Positions 1 through 10,108 of a stretch of 64,000 bases of DNA are shown here, piece by piece. The notes beneath the pieces are model-generated. The model ran no database searches. It was not told the origin of the DNA and saw only the letters and a list, made by a program, of their open reading frames with translations. This DNA comes from Lotus japonicus (taxonomy: Eukaryota; Streptophyta; Magnoliopsida; Fabales; Fabaceae). The DNA lies in the NCBI RefSeq assembly GCF_012489685.1, contig NC_080043.1, positions 59,889,283-59,953,282 of the forward strand, read 5' to 3'. Position numbers and translations under genes: made by a program. Within the stretch, counting starts at the first letter, position 1. Every line of letters starts with the position of its first letter.

Positions 1-1545
1 AAATGCATTCTCTGTCAGATTTCTGTGCTGGACAGTAAACTTCAGGTCCTATTTTCACTTGTTTCTTGTCGCCAAATAAAGAAATGATTAACATACAAAT
101 TGTAGATTTTCGAAAGAGCTTTCCAGGCATATAAAGATCATAAATTTTGGTCTAGTATTGTGTGTTGTAGGTCGTTTTGGGTAACTGTCATACCTGCTGT
201 TTTTCCCTGTGTCGGACAGAAACTTTAAGGAGTAATATCACCTAATTATGGGGCTCAAATGAAAATGATTTTGACTAGAGAGTTGTAGATCTTTAAAATA
301 TCTTTCCAGAAAGATATTATACATAATTTTTTGTTGGAGGACGCATTCTGTAGACCAGTTTCAATGAACGTTGTTTCTGCTGTCCAAAAAGCTAAGTTGC
401 GAAAATGTGTTGTTTTCCATGCATAAGCCTTATGTTACCTTATTTGATAATTTATGCCATGATGTTCCATGCGTAAGTGTAAGTTTATGCTATGCCTTAC
501 GTGAATTGTGATATTATTGGAAATTGTTCAAAGGGTCGCTCATCTAGCTGTAATTCCCGATGTGTCTGTGATCGTTTAATTGTTGTATTTATGCGATGTT
601 GATGTAAGACTCTAGGTTGACTTTAGAGACTTAAACAAAGAGAAACGTGTAATTAACTCGCTTGCAAGTAAATGTGAATAATATGGGCATAGGTCTAGTG
701 TAGACTATAGTCCATGAGAACGATGGGCTTGCACGCGAGGGAGAATTGTGGATTGACTGTTGGTCTCCACATGAAAAGGTTAATTGCGGTCACCTAGAGA
801 TTTTTTGGATCATTGCGGCTCCACGTGTTTGGTTGACTGCGGTCACCATGAGATTTTTGTGAAGTATTGCAGCTTCACGTGATTGTACATCTGCGGATGT
901 AAGTGATTGGCCAAGGCAGGATTGGTGGGTTGTGTGATGTGAGATTCCGTTAGTAACTGACTCTTTCCCATAAAAGACATATAATGTACTTATATTATGT
1001 TGTTGTTGATTTTGTCATTATCATTCTTTTTGTTGGACCTGACCCTGCTTGTTTGCTATGTGTTTATTTGGGGGGGGGGTAGATGGTCGTGAAGATAATG
1101 GCGACAACTCATTCTTGGGAGTTGATGCTACGTGACGAGCCACTACCGGATGACGACTACACTTCTGATGAAGAGGAAGAAGATGAAGAGGAAGAGGCCA
1201 AGGATATGGTTGGGTTTTGAGACATCCATTTTTCTTTTGGGTTGAGAGTGCCGAGTTTTGGAAGTATTGAACCATTACTTTATTTTAGTTGAGATAGTTT
1301 AACTTGATGTAATTTACTTTGAAGTTTTCTTCCGGATATTTATTTCATACTCTTTTCAATGATTAATAAAGTTTGAGGTTTACGTTGATGATTATTTCCG
1401 CAAGTTTGAAATTGTTAAGTTTCGAGAATTTTGTAAAATTGAACTTTTATCATTAATTCAAGATTAATAAGTGAATCGATGAAAACTCTTTACGAAAATT
1501 GGTTAATTAGTTACTGTGTAACTCTCGAGAAATCGGGGCGTTACA
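1..1545 (+). mobile_element. 3' part of a chromovirus-type LTR (copy A1), truncated by the window edge
   Basis: The stretch is the near-identical inverse of 33266-34808. It ends in GGGGCGTTACA at 1545, the same terminus as the LTRs ending at 14265 and 46496. The family's 5' terminus is TGTAAGACCC, as seen in the other copies, so this copy reads left to right and its start lies outside the window. The next five bases (CTCTC) would be the target duplication, which cannot be checked. TG...CA ends, 5-bp duplications at sister copies and kilobase length fit LTRs of Ty3/gypsy chromoviruses (Tekay/Del-like). The lineage is inferred because no internal region is attached. It contains a short acidic ORF at 1083-1220. 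Confidence 0.8.
1083..1220 (+). CDS. LTR-borne acidic micro-ORF, 45 codons
   Basis: This is an open frame of 45 codons inside LTR copy A1. It starts MVVKIMATTHSW and ends with a run of Asp/Glu (DEEEEDEEEE) followed by AKDMVGF and a stop. An in-frame TAG lies directly before the ATG, next to a run of ten G. The inverted sister LTR at 33266-35759 keeps the same frame and length (33591-33728) with only a few changes. Two other LTR copies also have an acidic C-terminal reading frame at the matching place (13329-13838 and around 45960-46030). No function is known. It may be the remnant of a longer LTR-encoded protein rather than a gene. Confidence 0.3.
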   Translation: MVVKIMATTHSWELMLRDEPLPDDDYTSDEEEEDEEEEAKDMVGF

Positions 1546-2767
1546 CTCTCGCTCCACCAAGAAATGAAGAAATGGAGCAAAGATTATTGTCTACGCCTAC
1601 AAGCATGAATATGATTTAGGAAACACAAGACAATCCATTTCTGAAGAAGAAGAAAATTTGGTCAAATGCCATCAGGCATATTCTGAATGACCAATGGAAG
1701 AAAAGAATGAAGTTGTGTTGAACTGATAGATCATCTAAAGAGCAAAACGGCTGAAGCAAAGTCTGCAGAGATTAAAAGAACAATGGAAGCAGAACTTGTG
1801 AATGAGACAACATCTATCATAAAGTGAAATTTGTAGCTTAAAAGAACAGAATGAAGAACAAGCTTCACAGTCAATTCATCTGAAAGAACGCAGATTAGCT
1901 GAAACAAGTATCATCGTCTTAAGAATTGAATAAATGAAGAAGATTAATAAATATCGTTTGAAGAAAGAGTGAAGACGACATAAGCAGAATACACATGAGA
2001 AATCAAGCTCAAACTCAACGCAATCTACAAAGTCAAATCAAGTACACTTCCCATTGAAGAAAAGGCCAAGAAAGCTTTGTGCAAAAGTTTCAAGATGAAA
2101 TCCCAAGATCTGACACAATGTTATGACGAAGATAAAGGAACTGTGGTGTCACTTGCACATTGTCATTTTTGTACACCAACGGATAAAGGTTCAGACCTAT
2201 AGTACCGGCTGGATGGTAGATTACGTCTTTATGGCAAATGATCTCCATCAAACGGTACCACGCTTTGGCACAAGTACATTTTGTAACGTTTGATCCAACG
2301 ACTAAAATCTTCATGAAGAAAAAGCTCCAACGACTCTAATCCATCTCACTGAAGTTTCAGAAGTATAAAGGAAAGAAGTGAAGACTTGAAGAGGTAGCGC
2401 TTATGCTGACAAAGATTGAGCTTCTATGCTCAAATCAATTAAGCGTGAAGAGAAGTCTCAGTGCTCATCACTCAGAGATAATCATCAATATGGTATGCTT
2501 CAACATGGAGAGTAGATTTTCTTAAGAGTCAAATTTTATGTAACTCTCTTATGTAATAGAAGATAAAGTATACACTAAAAGTCAAACCTCATCTAAAATA
2601 CTTTATGTTTCATGAACTTAAATGCATCTGCCATCACTCTTATTAGAAAAGAGTACTTGTAGATGAAATGATCTTGAGAAAGATCGTTTGTGGAGAAGTC
2701 CTTTAAACTTGTTGTAAAGGAAGAGTCCTTCGAATACTTGTTCCTGGAGAGGCAAGGGGAAAATAAT
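1546..2767 (+). mobile_element. Left part of degraded copia LTR/flank (element C3)
   Basis: This is AT-rich, non-coding sequence. The right half (about 2290-2767) has the layout of a SIRE-type copia LTR: a TATAAAG at about 2364, then repeated 'gagaagtcc...aatacttg' and 'cctggagaggcaa' phrases. The same phrases resume at 46911 after the 44-kb insertion, which shows that 2767 and 46911 were once adjacent. The last five bases, ATAAT (2763-2767), are repeated at 46906-46910. The 5' end of the LTR was not found. The stretch 1546-2050 is A-rich and full of stops in all frames; its origin is not recognised. Confidence 0.55.
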
Positions 2768-3929
2768 TGCGAGACCCTAAATTTTAGATATAGAATTAAC
2801 TAAATAAATTCCTATTCACAATTAGGTTTTTGATGTATCGTGAAGGAAACCTGAACGAGTGTTCACTGATTTTAATGACTTAATGAAGGAGAAAGTTCAG
2901 GAAATGACGAAGAATAGTACCATAGTTGCTATAGGTTATAACACGAGCCTTATTCACTTCCGCCTTAGGGCGAAAGCGTTAGAAAAGGGCAAATCTGCTC
3001 TTAAAGCACTGTAGAACCGAAATTCAAAATCTTTAGAGGAATAGAAGAATTGCTCTTATTCCTTTCCATGACAAGTGTTTCGACAAAAAAACCTGGACTG
3101 TACGCACGATCCATTTCAATTCTCGGAAGTTTCCCAAAACTATGTTCTAACGACTCAAGAACCTTAGAATGAATCTTAGATGAAGACTTTTTTCTATTCA
3201 GAGCTTCTAACGTAGTTTCCATACGCGTTGACTTATTTCCTTCGATGTTTCCAACCTTTCTTCAGAAGGAAGTTTCCTCATCCGACATCAACTGCAAAAA
3301 GTAATTTTTGGGGTTAAATCGATTTATACCGTTATTGGATCGTTTGCTTTAGTTCCAAGAAACCTGTTTTGAGTTCTGGAATTCTGTCGCCAGATTCTCA
3401 CTTATAATTCACAGAGGAATGTACAGAAAAAATCGCAATCGCGAAATTTTCATATTCCCGCGTTTTCCATCTTCTATAGAGAGCATGAAAAAAAATCAAA
3501 ATCTTCATCACCATTGCCCACCAAACCCGCGAGCTTGAAGGAGGAGAAGGAGAAGAATATTTTCGTCATTTCTTGACTGATCGTCGCACTGTCAGTTGCT
3601 ATACGTAGATATCGAGGTATGGATACTACTTCTTACCTCTGATCGTCAATTCTATCGCTTTTCTACGTCTCTTTTTGTGCTCAAAGTTTTGAGCTTTTTG
3701 TAAAACTATCCAAATAACCCGATTCTTCATTCTAAACTTCATCCCTACCATTTATACATCACAAATACTCAGCCGATGTCCGCCGATTCTCGCCGGATCG
3801 TTGTAGGTATTCAAAACTGCTCAAATATCCATTTTTATGCTGAGGTTCCGCTTTTTGAATCAAAAACTCTCGAATGAGCTTAGCGTCAGTAGGATTAGTC
3901 GTCATAAACTTCGTTAGTAACAACCTCAT

Positions 3930-5315
3930 TGTTGGTTAATCCGCAAGTGTACGGAATTCACCCGGTTTTAAATTATCGAACCACAGGGAATTGGTGTGGC
4001 AATTCAGTTTAAGATTCGAGTTCACGGTTGGAAAGCAAATAAAATTCAGTTTTAAGGGTTGATTGTTCAAGTGATTGAGTGACAAACTTAAGAAATGTAA
4101 GTGTGTGATAACAATGGTGATCTTGCCTTGGGTTCTTGCTTAACTAAATCAGTTTTAAATTAACCTATTCTTCCCACAAAAATTCTGAGTCTCTCCTTGA
4201 TGTTATAGCCTATGTAATCATCTATCAATGCCTTGTATAGACAATCCTCTAAAGTCAAAAGATAGGTTCAATTCCTTGACAACCTAAACATTTGCTAAAG
4301 GCACTAAGCATGCAATTCAGGCCAACAAACCCCAACCCCTACTCTATTCCTAGTAGCAAGCATAGAAGAGGTAATCCCATATCATGTCCCTAATCTATAA
4401 CAAATTTCCATTATATTAAAGAAAAGCATAAAGCTAGCTCATGATCTAACTTGAAACATAAAGCATAGATATGGAATTCAAGGGTTTACTCAGAAGATTC
4501 ATGTGAAGAAAAAGGAAATAAGATTAAAACATCAAGAGTCTTACAAGGAACCCAAAGCAAAAAGATGTTTAGCCAAACATGGCTATGAAATCCATACAAG
4601 AGAAGAAAGGTAAAACCTGGATCATAGGACTTGGAGAAAGCTCCTCAAGCACTAGAACCTAAACCCTCTCTTCTAACTTATTGAAATGTGTAAAAATGAC
4701 AAAAGGTTCCAAGAGAAATGCCTAAAAACCAATTTATAGGCAAAACAAACGAGTCTGGGCGCTCAGGCGCCATTTCAGAGCGCCTGAGCGCCAATTCCAT
4801 GCAAAAAACATGCCTCTGGAAGGCAATTGGTGCCTAGGCGCTGGTTATAAGCGCCTAGGCGCTCTCCCCAGATCCCCTCCATATTATGCCTGGCGCCTAG
4901 GCGCCCATTTCAAGCGCCTAGGCGCTCGTACTCGCTGGAAAATGCTTTTTGACTTCTTTCTTAACTTCTCTTCAAGCTCCATCAAGTCTTCCATTAATCC
5001 CAAGCCTCTTGACCTTCCTTCTCCTTCAGTTATTGATCTGAAAACTTGAAACACAAGGCAAGGAAAATCCATAAGCTCAAAGAGCTTTGTTAGCAAAGAG
5101 GGGCCTCAATTATCAAAGGGAACACATGCAAGTCCTAAAGTTACTTATAATGCAAGAAAAGTCCCTATAAAACCACAAAATAACTAAAACAAAGCAAAGA
5201 CACAAAGAAAGATAAAAATGCATGAGAATGCATGAAACACTACATGAGACTCCACAAAAAGACTCAAAATAAGCAAAGAAATGACCCTAAAAACACTACT
5301 AAAATAGGGTCATCA
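3930..5315. mobile_element. 1.39-kb TG...CA element with 5-bp duplication (R1)
   Basis: It begins TGTTGGTTAATCCGCAAG and ends GGGTCATCA. It is flanked by CTCAT at 3925-3929 and 5316-5320. A second copy is at 41747-43035 with its own duplication (GATTC). The TG...CA ends and 5-bp duplication fit integration by an LTR-retrotransposon integrase. Neither copy has internal direct terminal repeats or a PBS, so both are best read as solo LTRs. The opening motif resembles gypsy LTRs of the Tat/Athila branch, but this assignment is weak. It lies inside LTR copy A2. No real coding sequence is seen; a short open frame near 4810 is a by-product of the GC-rich palindromes. Confidence 0.75.
4753..4926. repeat. 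Cluster of GCGCC palindromes inside R1
   Basis: Within 170 bp there are repeated GC-rich palindromic motifs of the type AGCGCCTAGGCGCT, together with GAGCGCC/GGCGCTC variants, set in otherwise AT-rich sequence. The perfect 12-bp palindrome GCGCCTAGGCGC occurs more than once. The second copy (R2) has a decayed version at about 42545-42650. Each motif could form a short hairpin or bind a dimeric factor. The function is unknown. Confidence 0.7.
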
Positions 5316-5892
5316 CTCATCAAATTTATTTTTCAAAATTTCAACTTTGAATTTCTGAGTTAAAAACCTTGACCAAATTGTCCCTATTTTAGTTTTTGAC
5401 CCGATAATTTTTCCGAGCTTTAATTTCTCCTAGACACGACCCATGATAACCTAAGAATCAAGTTTGATCGAAGAAAAAGCGTCGGGACACTAAAAATAGT
5501 GTCATGACCGAGAGCACCCTATAGGGGGGGTTTCTCTTTTCGCGAAAACTCGTCTTCTCGTGTTAAGTTATCGTACTCTGAAGCTTATAATGCTTCGTCT
5601 AACGTTAGTAAATATTGTTTGGTTAGTTCTGACTTGATTTGGTTGAATTCTGCTATGTTTTTCTCAAAGGTTCGACGGAGGAAATCTTTGGAGCTTTAGG
5701 AAAAGTAAGTGGAGAAACACTGTTGTGTGAAGCTAGAAAACCTAGAGGTGAGGGCAAATTACCTTGCTAGTTAATGACTTAGGCGTCGATAATTTCGACT
5801 TGTTCATTGTTTATTCTTATGATTGATTATGCGATCTGGAAAATGTTTTCTGAGGCTTAGGTCGTTGTTAATCAATAGAGACGTGTGTCTCG

Positions 5893-5988
5893 TGTTAAGT
5901 TCAAATGCATCATAACGTTTTTAAAATCTTATTTTGATCATAATAATTTTATAATAGAAGTTTCATTGAATCTTTAAGTACTGATAAC
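5893..5988 (+). repeat. C1 5' LTR, segment 1
   Basis: These are the first 96 bp of the C1 5' LTR, matching 44249 onward. The segment is cut by the Athila insertion after ATAAC. The uninterrupted 3' LTR reads CTGATAACGTTCTC at this place, which is the empty site. Confidence 0.9.
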
Positions 5989-7033
5989 TGATGACCAATA
6001 TTTTACCCATTTTACATAGCCTTAATTTGTCATTATTAATGATTATTCGTAATTAATTAACCTTGCTTGACATTGATTTCTAATATTTGGTCTAATTACT
6101 TTTATTCTTATTTTCAGGTATTATTTGACATCAAGGGCATTTTGGAGAATTGAGGAATTAAGATTTAATTGTGCTGGAATGAAGATTGTATTTTAGGAAA
6201 TACTAAGATTTAATTTCGGAATAAATTAAGTTTGTTATCTCTAAGATTCAAACTTATTTAGGTTGTTATTTTAAAACTCTATCTTTAGGATTTATTGTTA
6301 TCTTTTAGGATTTGATTTTGATTAGGATTTGTGATCTCAGCTCTTATTTAAGGGTTTGTGCTGAGAGAAACAATTACCTTTTACCTTCTGCTTAAAATTC
6401 AATATAATTTCATTTTTCAGTAATTATTAGAGCTCTGCTAGGGTTTATGTTTTTATTCCCTGCTTCCTCCAATTTAATTGCTGAATTCGCCCCATCCATG
6501 GAAGGCTAACTTCCTTTGAGCGAATTCCTTTGCAAAGTATATCGCGCTCTTGAGGTATAATGCTTAATAGAATTCGCCTGATTAGTTTTCTTCATCTCTA
6601 CTTCTGACGTAGGTTTGCTTAATTCCTTATGATTAGAAATAGAAGATGATGCATGTTCGCTTAGTTCATGTTAGGTCGTAACCGGTTCTTAATCGCTTAG
6701 TTTAGGAGTCCGTGAATTAGTTATCGCTTAGTTAATTAATTCTCACGAACTAGGAAACTAATAACAAGAATTGATCTTTAGATACCCATGATTGAGCAGC
6801 GATATACTGATCAAAGGGATTCGTCCGTCTTTACTTGATTATATTAATCTATTTTTTACTTTCTGCTAGTCTTTTGAAACTGAATCACAACCCCCCCCCC
6901 TGAGTGTGTGCGTTTGTGCGTTTTAATATTGAATCTTTGTTGAACGATAATACTTGGGAAACGACCTAGGAGTCACTTCCTAGTTACTACAGTTTTCTTA
7001 ATTAATTATTTGTATCGGGTACGGCCTCGATCA
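5989..7033 (+). repeat. Athila 5' LTR
   Basis: Its 1045 bp run from TGATGACC to CGATCA. It carries a TTATTTAAGG TATA-like box near 6343 in a promoter-like context and a run of ten C near 6890. It differs from the 3' LTR at roughly 20 positions, which suggests a recent insertion. Confidence 0.93.
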
Positions 7034-7037
7034 AATT

Positions 7038-7055
7038 TGGCGCCGTTGCCGGGGA
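7038..7055 (+). promoter_or_regulatory. Athila primer-binding site (tRNA-Asp type)
   Basis: TGGCGCCGTTGCCGGGGA lies four bases after the 5' LTR. It is complementary to the 3' end of plant tRNA-Asp (GTC), the usual primer of the Athila group. Confidence 0.92.
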
Positions 7056-7416
7056 TTATCGTTCTTGCCAAAGGTTCAATAGAGTCAGTATTAGTATTAG
7101 TATTAGTAGTTCAAATTCAATCTCTGGCGTAGGTACTGGATTTGTTGCTGAAGGTAAGGAATAATGATTTTTGAAGGATAATTAGGCTGTAACTTCAAAC
7201 GGCCGTATCTTTTGCTCCAAAACTCGGAATTCAACATAATTTTTATGCTTTTGGGGTAGAAAAAAATTCCAATTCATCTGAAACGGCTTTGCCGTGAGAT
7301 CGATTTTTAAAAACCCAAAAAGAGGCCTTTCGCCAAAAGTTTTTTTTTAGGGTTTCGTAAAACAAAAAAAATTACTTTCAAGTGATTCTTATTCTATTTC
7401 GGATACTTAGTGTTGC
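7056..7416 (+). other. Athila untranslated leader
   Basis: This is a non-coding leader between the PBS and gag. It has a short TATTAG repeat at 7083-7108 and several poly-T/poly-A runs. Nothing else is seen in it. Confidence 0.7.
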
Positions 7417-8592
7417 ATGACTAGGGCGAATACTGGGTTTTTGCATCCATTTATTTCTGAAATAGATCGAGAATTTTATAGGTTAATTAGAGCACGTAGA
7501 GCTTTTGTTACTGATCCTCATTTAAGTGATTCTGATTCTGACCTTGATTTTGATTCTGAATTTGTTGCAGTTTCTGAAAACATGGCTGAAGAAGGACCGC
7601 GAGAGAGAACACTAAGGGAGCTGGCTGCACCTGATTTCACCTACGAAAGCTTGTGTATCCAGTATCCTGAGGATGTACCATGTGTACTCAAAACTGGACT
7701 AATCCATTTATTGCCTAAGTTTGGTGGTCTTGCAGGTGAAGATCCTCATATGCACATCAAGGAGTTTCGTACTGTCATATCCACCATGAAGCCTCCTGAG
7801 GTTGACAAAGATCATATCTGTTTGAAGGCTTTCCCTCATCCCCTTCAGGGAACTGCAAAGACCTGGTTGTATAACCGACCTCCTGCATCAATTGCAAGCT
7901 GGGACGACCTGAAAAGAATGTTTCTTGAGAAGTTCTTCCCTGCCTCTAGGACAACTTCAATCAGAAAAGACATCTCAGGAATCAGGCAGCTACATAGAGA
8001 GACTCTATATGAATACTGGGAAAGATTCAAGACACTATGTGTGAGCTGCCCCCATCACCAGATTTCCGACCAGCTCCTAGTTCAGTATTTCTATGAGGGT
8101 CTGCACAACATGGACAGAAATATCATTGATGCTGCTTGTGGAGGCGCATTGAATGACATGACTCCTACTGAAGCCAGGCGTTTGTTTGAGAAGATGGCTG
8201 CTAATTCTCAGCAGTTTAACACAAGGAGTAATGATGCTGTTAGAAGTGTTAGTGAGGTTGGGACAGATCCAAGGATGGACAAGCTTATGAAGAGGATGGA
8301 AACCATTGCCACCTCGGTTACTCAATTGGCCATGAACCAGAATAAACCTTCACAACAGGCAAAGGTTTGTGGCATTTGCACTAAAGACCATAATACTGAT
8401 GTTTGTCCTATTCTGCAGGAACCTGAGAATCCTGAAGCATATGCTGCCAACATTTTCAATAATCAACCTCAGCAAAATTATGATTTGTCATCTAACAGAT
8501 ATAATCCTGGCTGGAGAAATCATCCAAATCTTAGATGGTCTGATCAGTCACAACCTGCCCAAGCACTGTTTCAGAATTATGCTAGACCATGA
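7417..8592 (+). pseudogene. gag: Athila gag (capsid/nucleocapsid), 391 codons then frame break
   Basis: This is the structural protein that forms the virus-like particle in the cytoplasm. The retrotransposon gag domain covers about residues 80-260 and has the family's conserved blocks: LAAPDFTYESLCIQYP at the start, WLYNRPPASIASWDDL, and FFPASRTTSIRKDI. A zinc knuckle of the form CGICTKDHNTDVC sits near residue 317; its spacing is C-X2-C-X3-H-X4-C, one shorter than the usual CCHC. The start at 7417 is the first ATG after the leader. The frame ends at 8592 with a TGA, where related elements read on into protease. The sequence continues in another frame from about 8585, so a small indel broke it. 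Confidence 0.85.
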
Positions 8593-9016
8593 ACCAGATC
8601 CTGATCCTGAAAAGGAGACAGAGACCATTGCCACAAGAACCTTCCACGTACAACCACCTTCCATTCCTCTTCCATTCCCTCCGAAAGCTATGCCAAGCAA
8701 AAAGAAGGAAGAGGTAGATAAGGGAATCTTGGAGATATTCAAGAAAGTGGAGGTGAACATACCTCTACTTGATGCACTCAAGCAAATTCCAAGATATGCG
8801 AAGTTTCTGAAAGAATTATGCACTCAGAAAAGGAAGCTGAAAGGAAATGAAAGAGTTCGCGTGGGGAGAAACGTTTCTGCAATCATAGGTAAAGCTGGTA
8901 AACCTGCTCCTGTTTCTGATGTTCCTGAAAAGTGTGAGGATCTAGGTACGTTTTCTGTTCCTTGTGTCATAGGTGATACTAAATTTGAGAGTGCCATGCT
9001 AGATCTAGGAGTTTAA
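8585..9016 (+). pseudogene. Athila gag-pol linker and protease N-terminal part
   Basis: This continues the polyprotein in a second frame. It has a basic, Lys-rich stretch, the conserved block PRYAKFLKELCTQKRKL and the start of the aspartic protease (CVIGDTKFESAMLDLG). The family's protease motif would have a small residue and Ser after LDLG. Here the frame runs into a stop at 9014-9016 and shifts again, so the active-site loop is disrupted. The protease would have processed Gag and Pol. It is a broken copy. Confidence 0.75.
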
Positions 9017-9024
9017 TTAACGTA

Positions 9025-10108
9025 ATGCCTATTTCTATTTTTAAATCTCTTTCACTTGGACCTTTGAAATCTACGGGTGTTGTCATCCAATTAGCAAATA
9101 GGAGCACTGCACACCCTGCTGGTTGGGTAGAGGATGTCTTGGTTAGGGTTGGTGAACTTGTTTTCCCTGGTGATTTTTATGTGCTTGAAATGGAAAAAGG
9201 ATCTTCCCGTAATACAGTTCCTATCATTTTGGGGAGACAATTTTTAAAGATAGCCCGAACCAAGGTAGATGTTTATGCTGGTACACTGACTATGGAATTC
9301 GGTGATATTGTGGTTAGGATAAACATTTTTTATGCTATGAAACATCCACCTGAAGACTATTCTGTGTTTCATATTGATTTGCTTGATGAACTGCTTGATG
9401 ATATGCTTGATGAACATGAATCAGATTTCCTACATGATTCTGATTATCCTTCCCTAACTGGGTCATACACTTGTCATACATGTACTACTACTGAAATGTG
9501 TGATTCTTGCATTGATCAATTTTTGGACACTATTGTTGTTGACTCAGATGTTAAGAAATCTAATTGCACTTACACAGTTGTTGAAGTGCATGCTACAGAA
9601 ACTGTATCTGCTAGTTTGGTTCCACCTGTTTTGCAGGCACCCGTATTGGAGCTTAAGCCCTTGCCAGATAACCTCAAGTACGCTTACTTGGAGGATGATA
9701 AGAAGCTCCCTGTCATTGTTTCCTCTCTCCTTTGTGAAAATCAAGAGGAAAAGTTGCTGCAAGTACTAAAGAAGCACAAGAAAGCTATTGGTTGGACTTT
9801 AGCTGACCTTCCTGGTATTAGTCCATCCATGTGCATGCATAGAATACTCTTGGAAGAAGGAGCGAAGCCAGTAAGACAACCACAAAGGAGACTCAACCCA
9901 GTGATACTTGATGTGGTGAAGAAGGAGATCACCAAGCTTCTACAAGCTGGAATTATATATCCGAACTCTGACAGCCCTTGGGTGAGCCCAGTTCAAGTGG
10001 TCCCTAAGAAGACAGGACTTACTGTAGTGAAGAATGAGAGAAACGAGCTTATCCCGACTCGAGTACAAAACAGTTGGAGAGTCTGCATTGATTATAGGAG
10101 GCTCAATC
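9025..10108 (+). pseudogene. pol: Athila protease C-terminal part and RT N-terminal half, cut by a solo LTR
   Basis: The frame starts MPISIFKSL, which is protease sequence, and passes the flap-like block PIILGRQFLKIA. An acidic linker (LLDELLDDMLDE) with cysteine pairs (CHTCTTTEMCDSC) follows. RT begins near 9650: KLLQAGIIYP, SPWVSPVQVVPKK and RVCIDYRRLN (RT motif 1-2 region). The frame is cut at codon RRLN by the solo LTR inserted at 10109. RT resumes after the duplicated CAATC at 14271. RT copies the element RNA into DNA in the virus-like particle. The insertion alone abolishes it. Confidence 0.85.

Larger units (their letters stand above)
2768..5892 (+). mobile_element. 5' and middle part of chromovirus-type LTR (copy A2), interrupted
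   Basis: It starts TGCGAGACCC, matching the TGTAAGACCC start of the solo LTR at 10109. The two can be followed in parallel: 'gaaggagaa.gttcaggaaa', the 'Cttcagaagraagttt' block, and 'gccgagagcaccct' near 5510 and 11620. The copy is interrupted at 3930-5315 by a TG...CA element and at 5893 by copia element C1, and it resumes at 45632. Summed length is about 2.6 kb. ATAAT precedes it, but the matching ATAAT lies after a Cassandra-like 3' LTR at 46906, not after this LTR's own end at 46496. No ORF of note is present. Confidence 0.8.

Noticed and set aside
4810..5049. 79-codon ORF and its minus-strand partner in R1
   Set aside because: Both are produced by the GC palindromes, and neither is kept in the R2 copy.
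7083..7108. Functional repeat in the Athila leader
   Set aside because: It is a short TATTAG microsatellite of about four units; nothing else supports a role.
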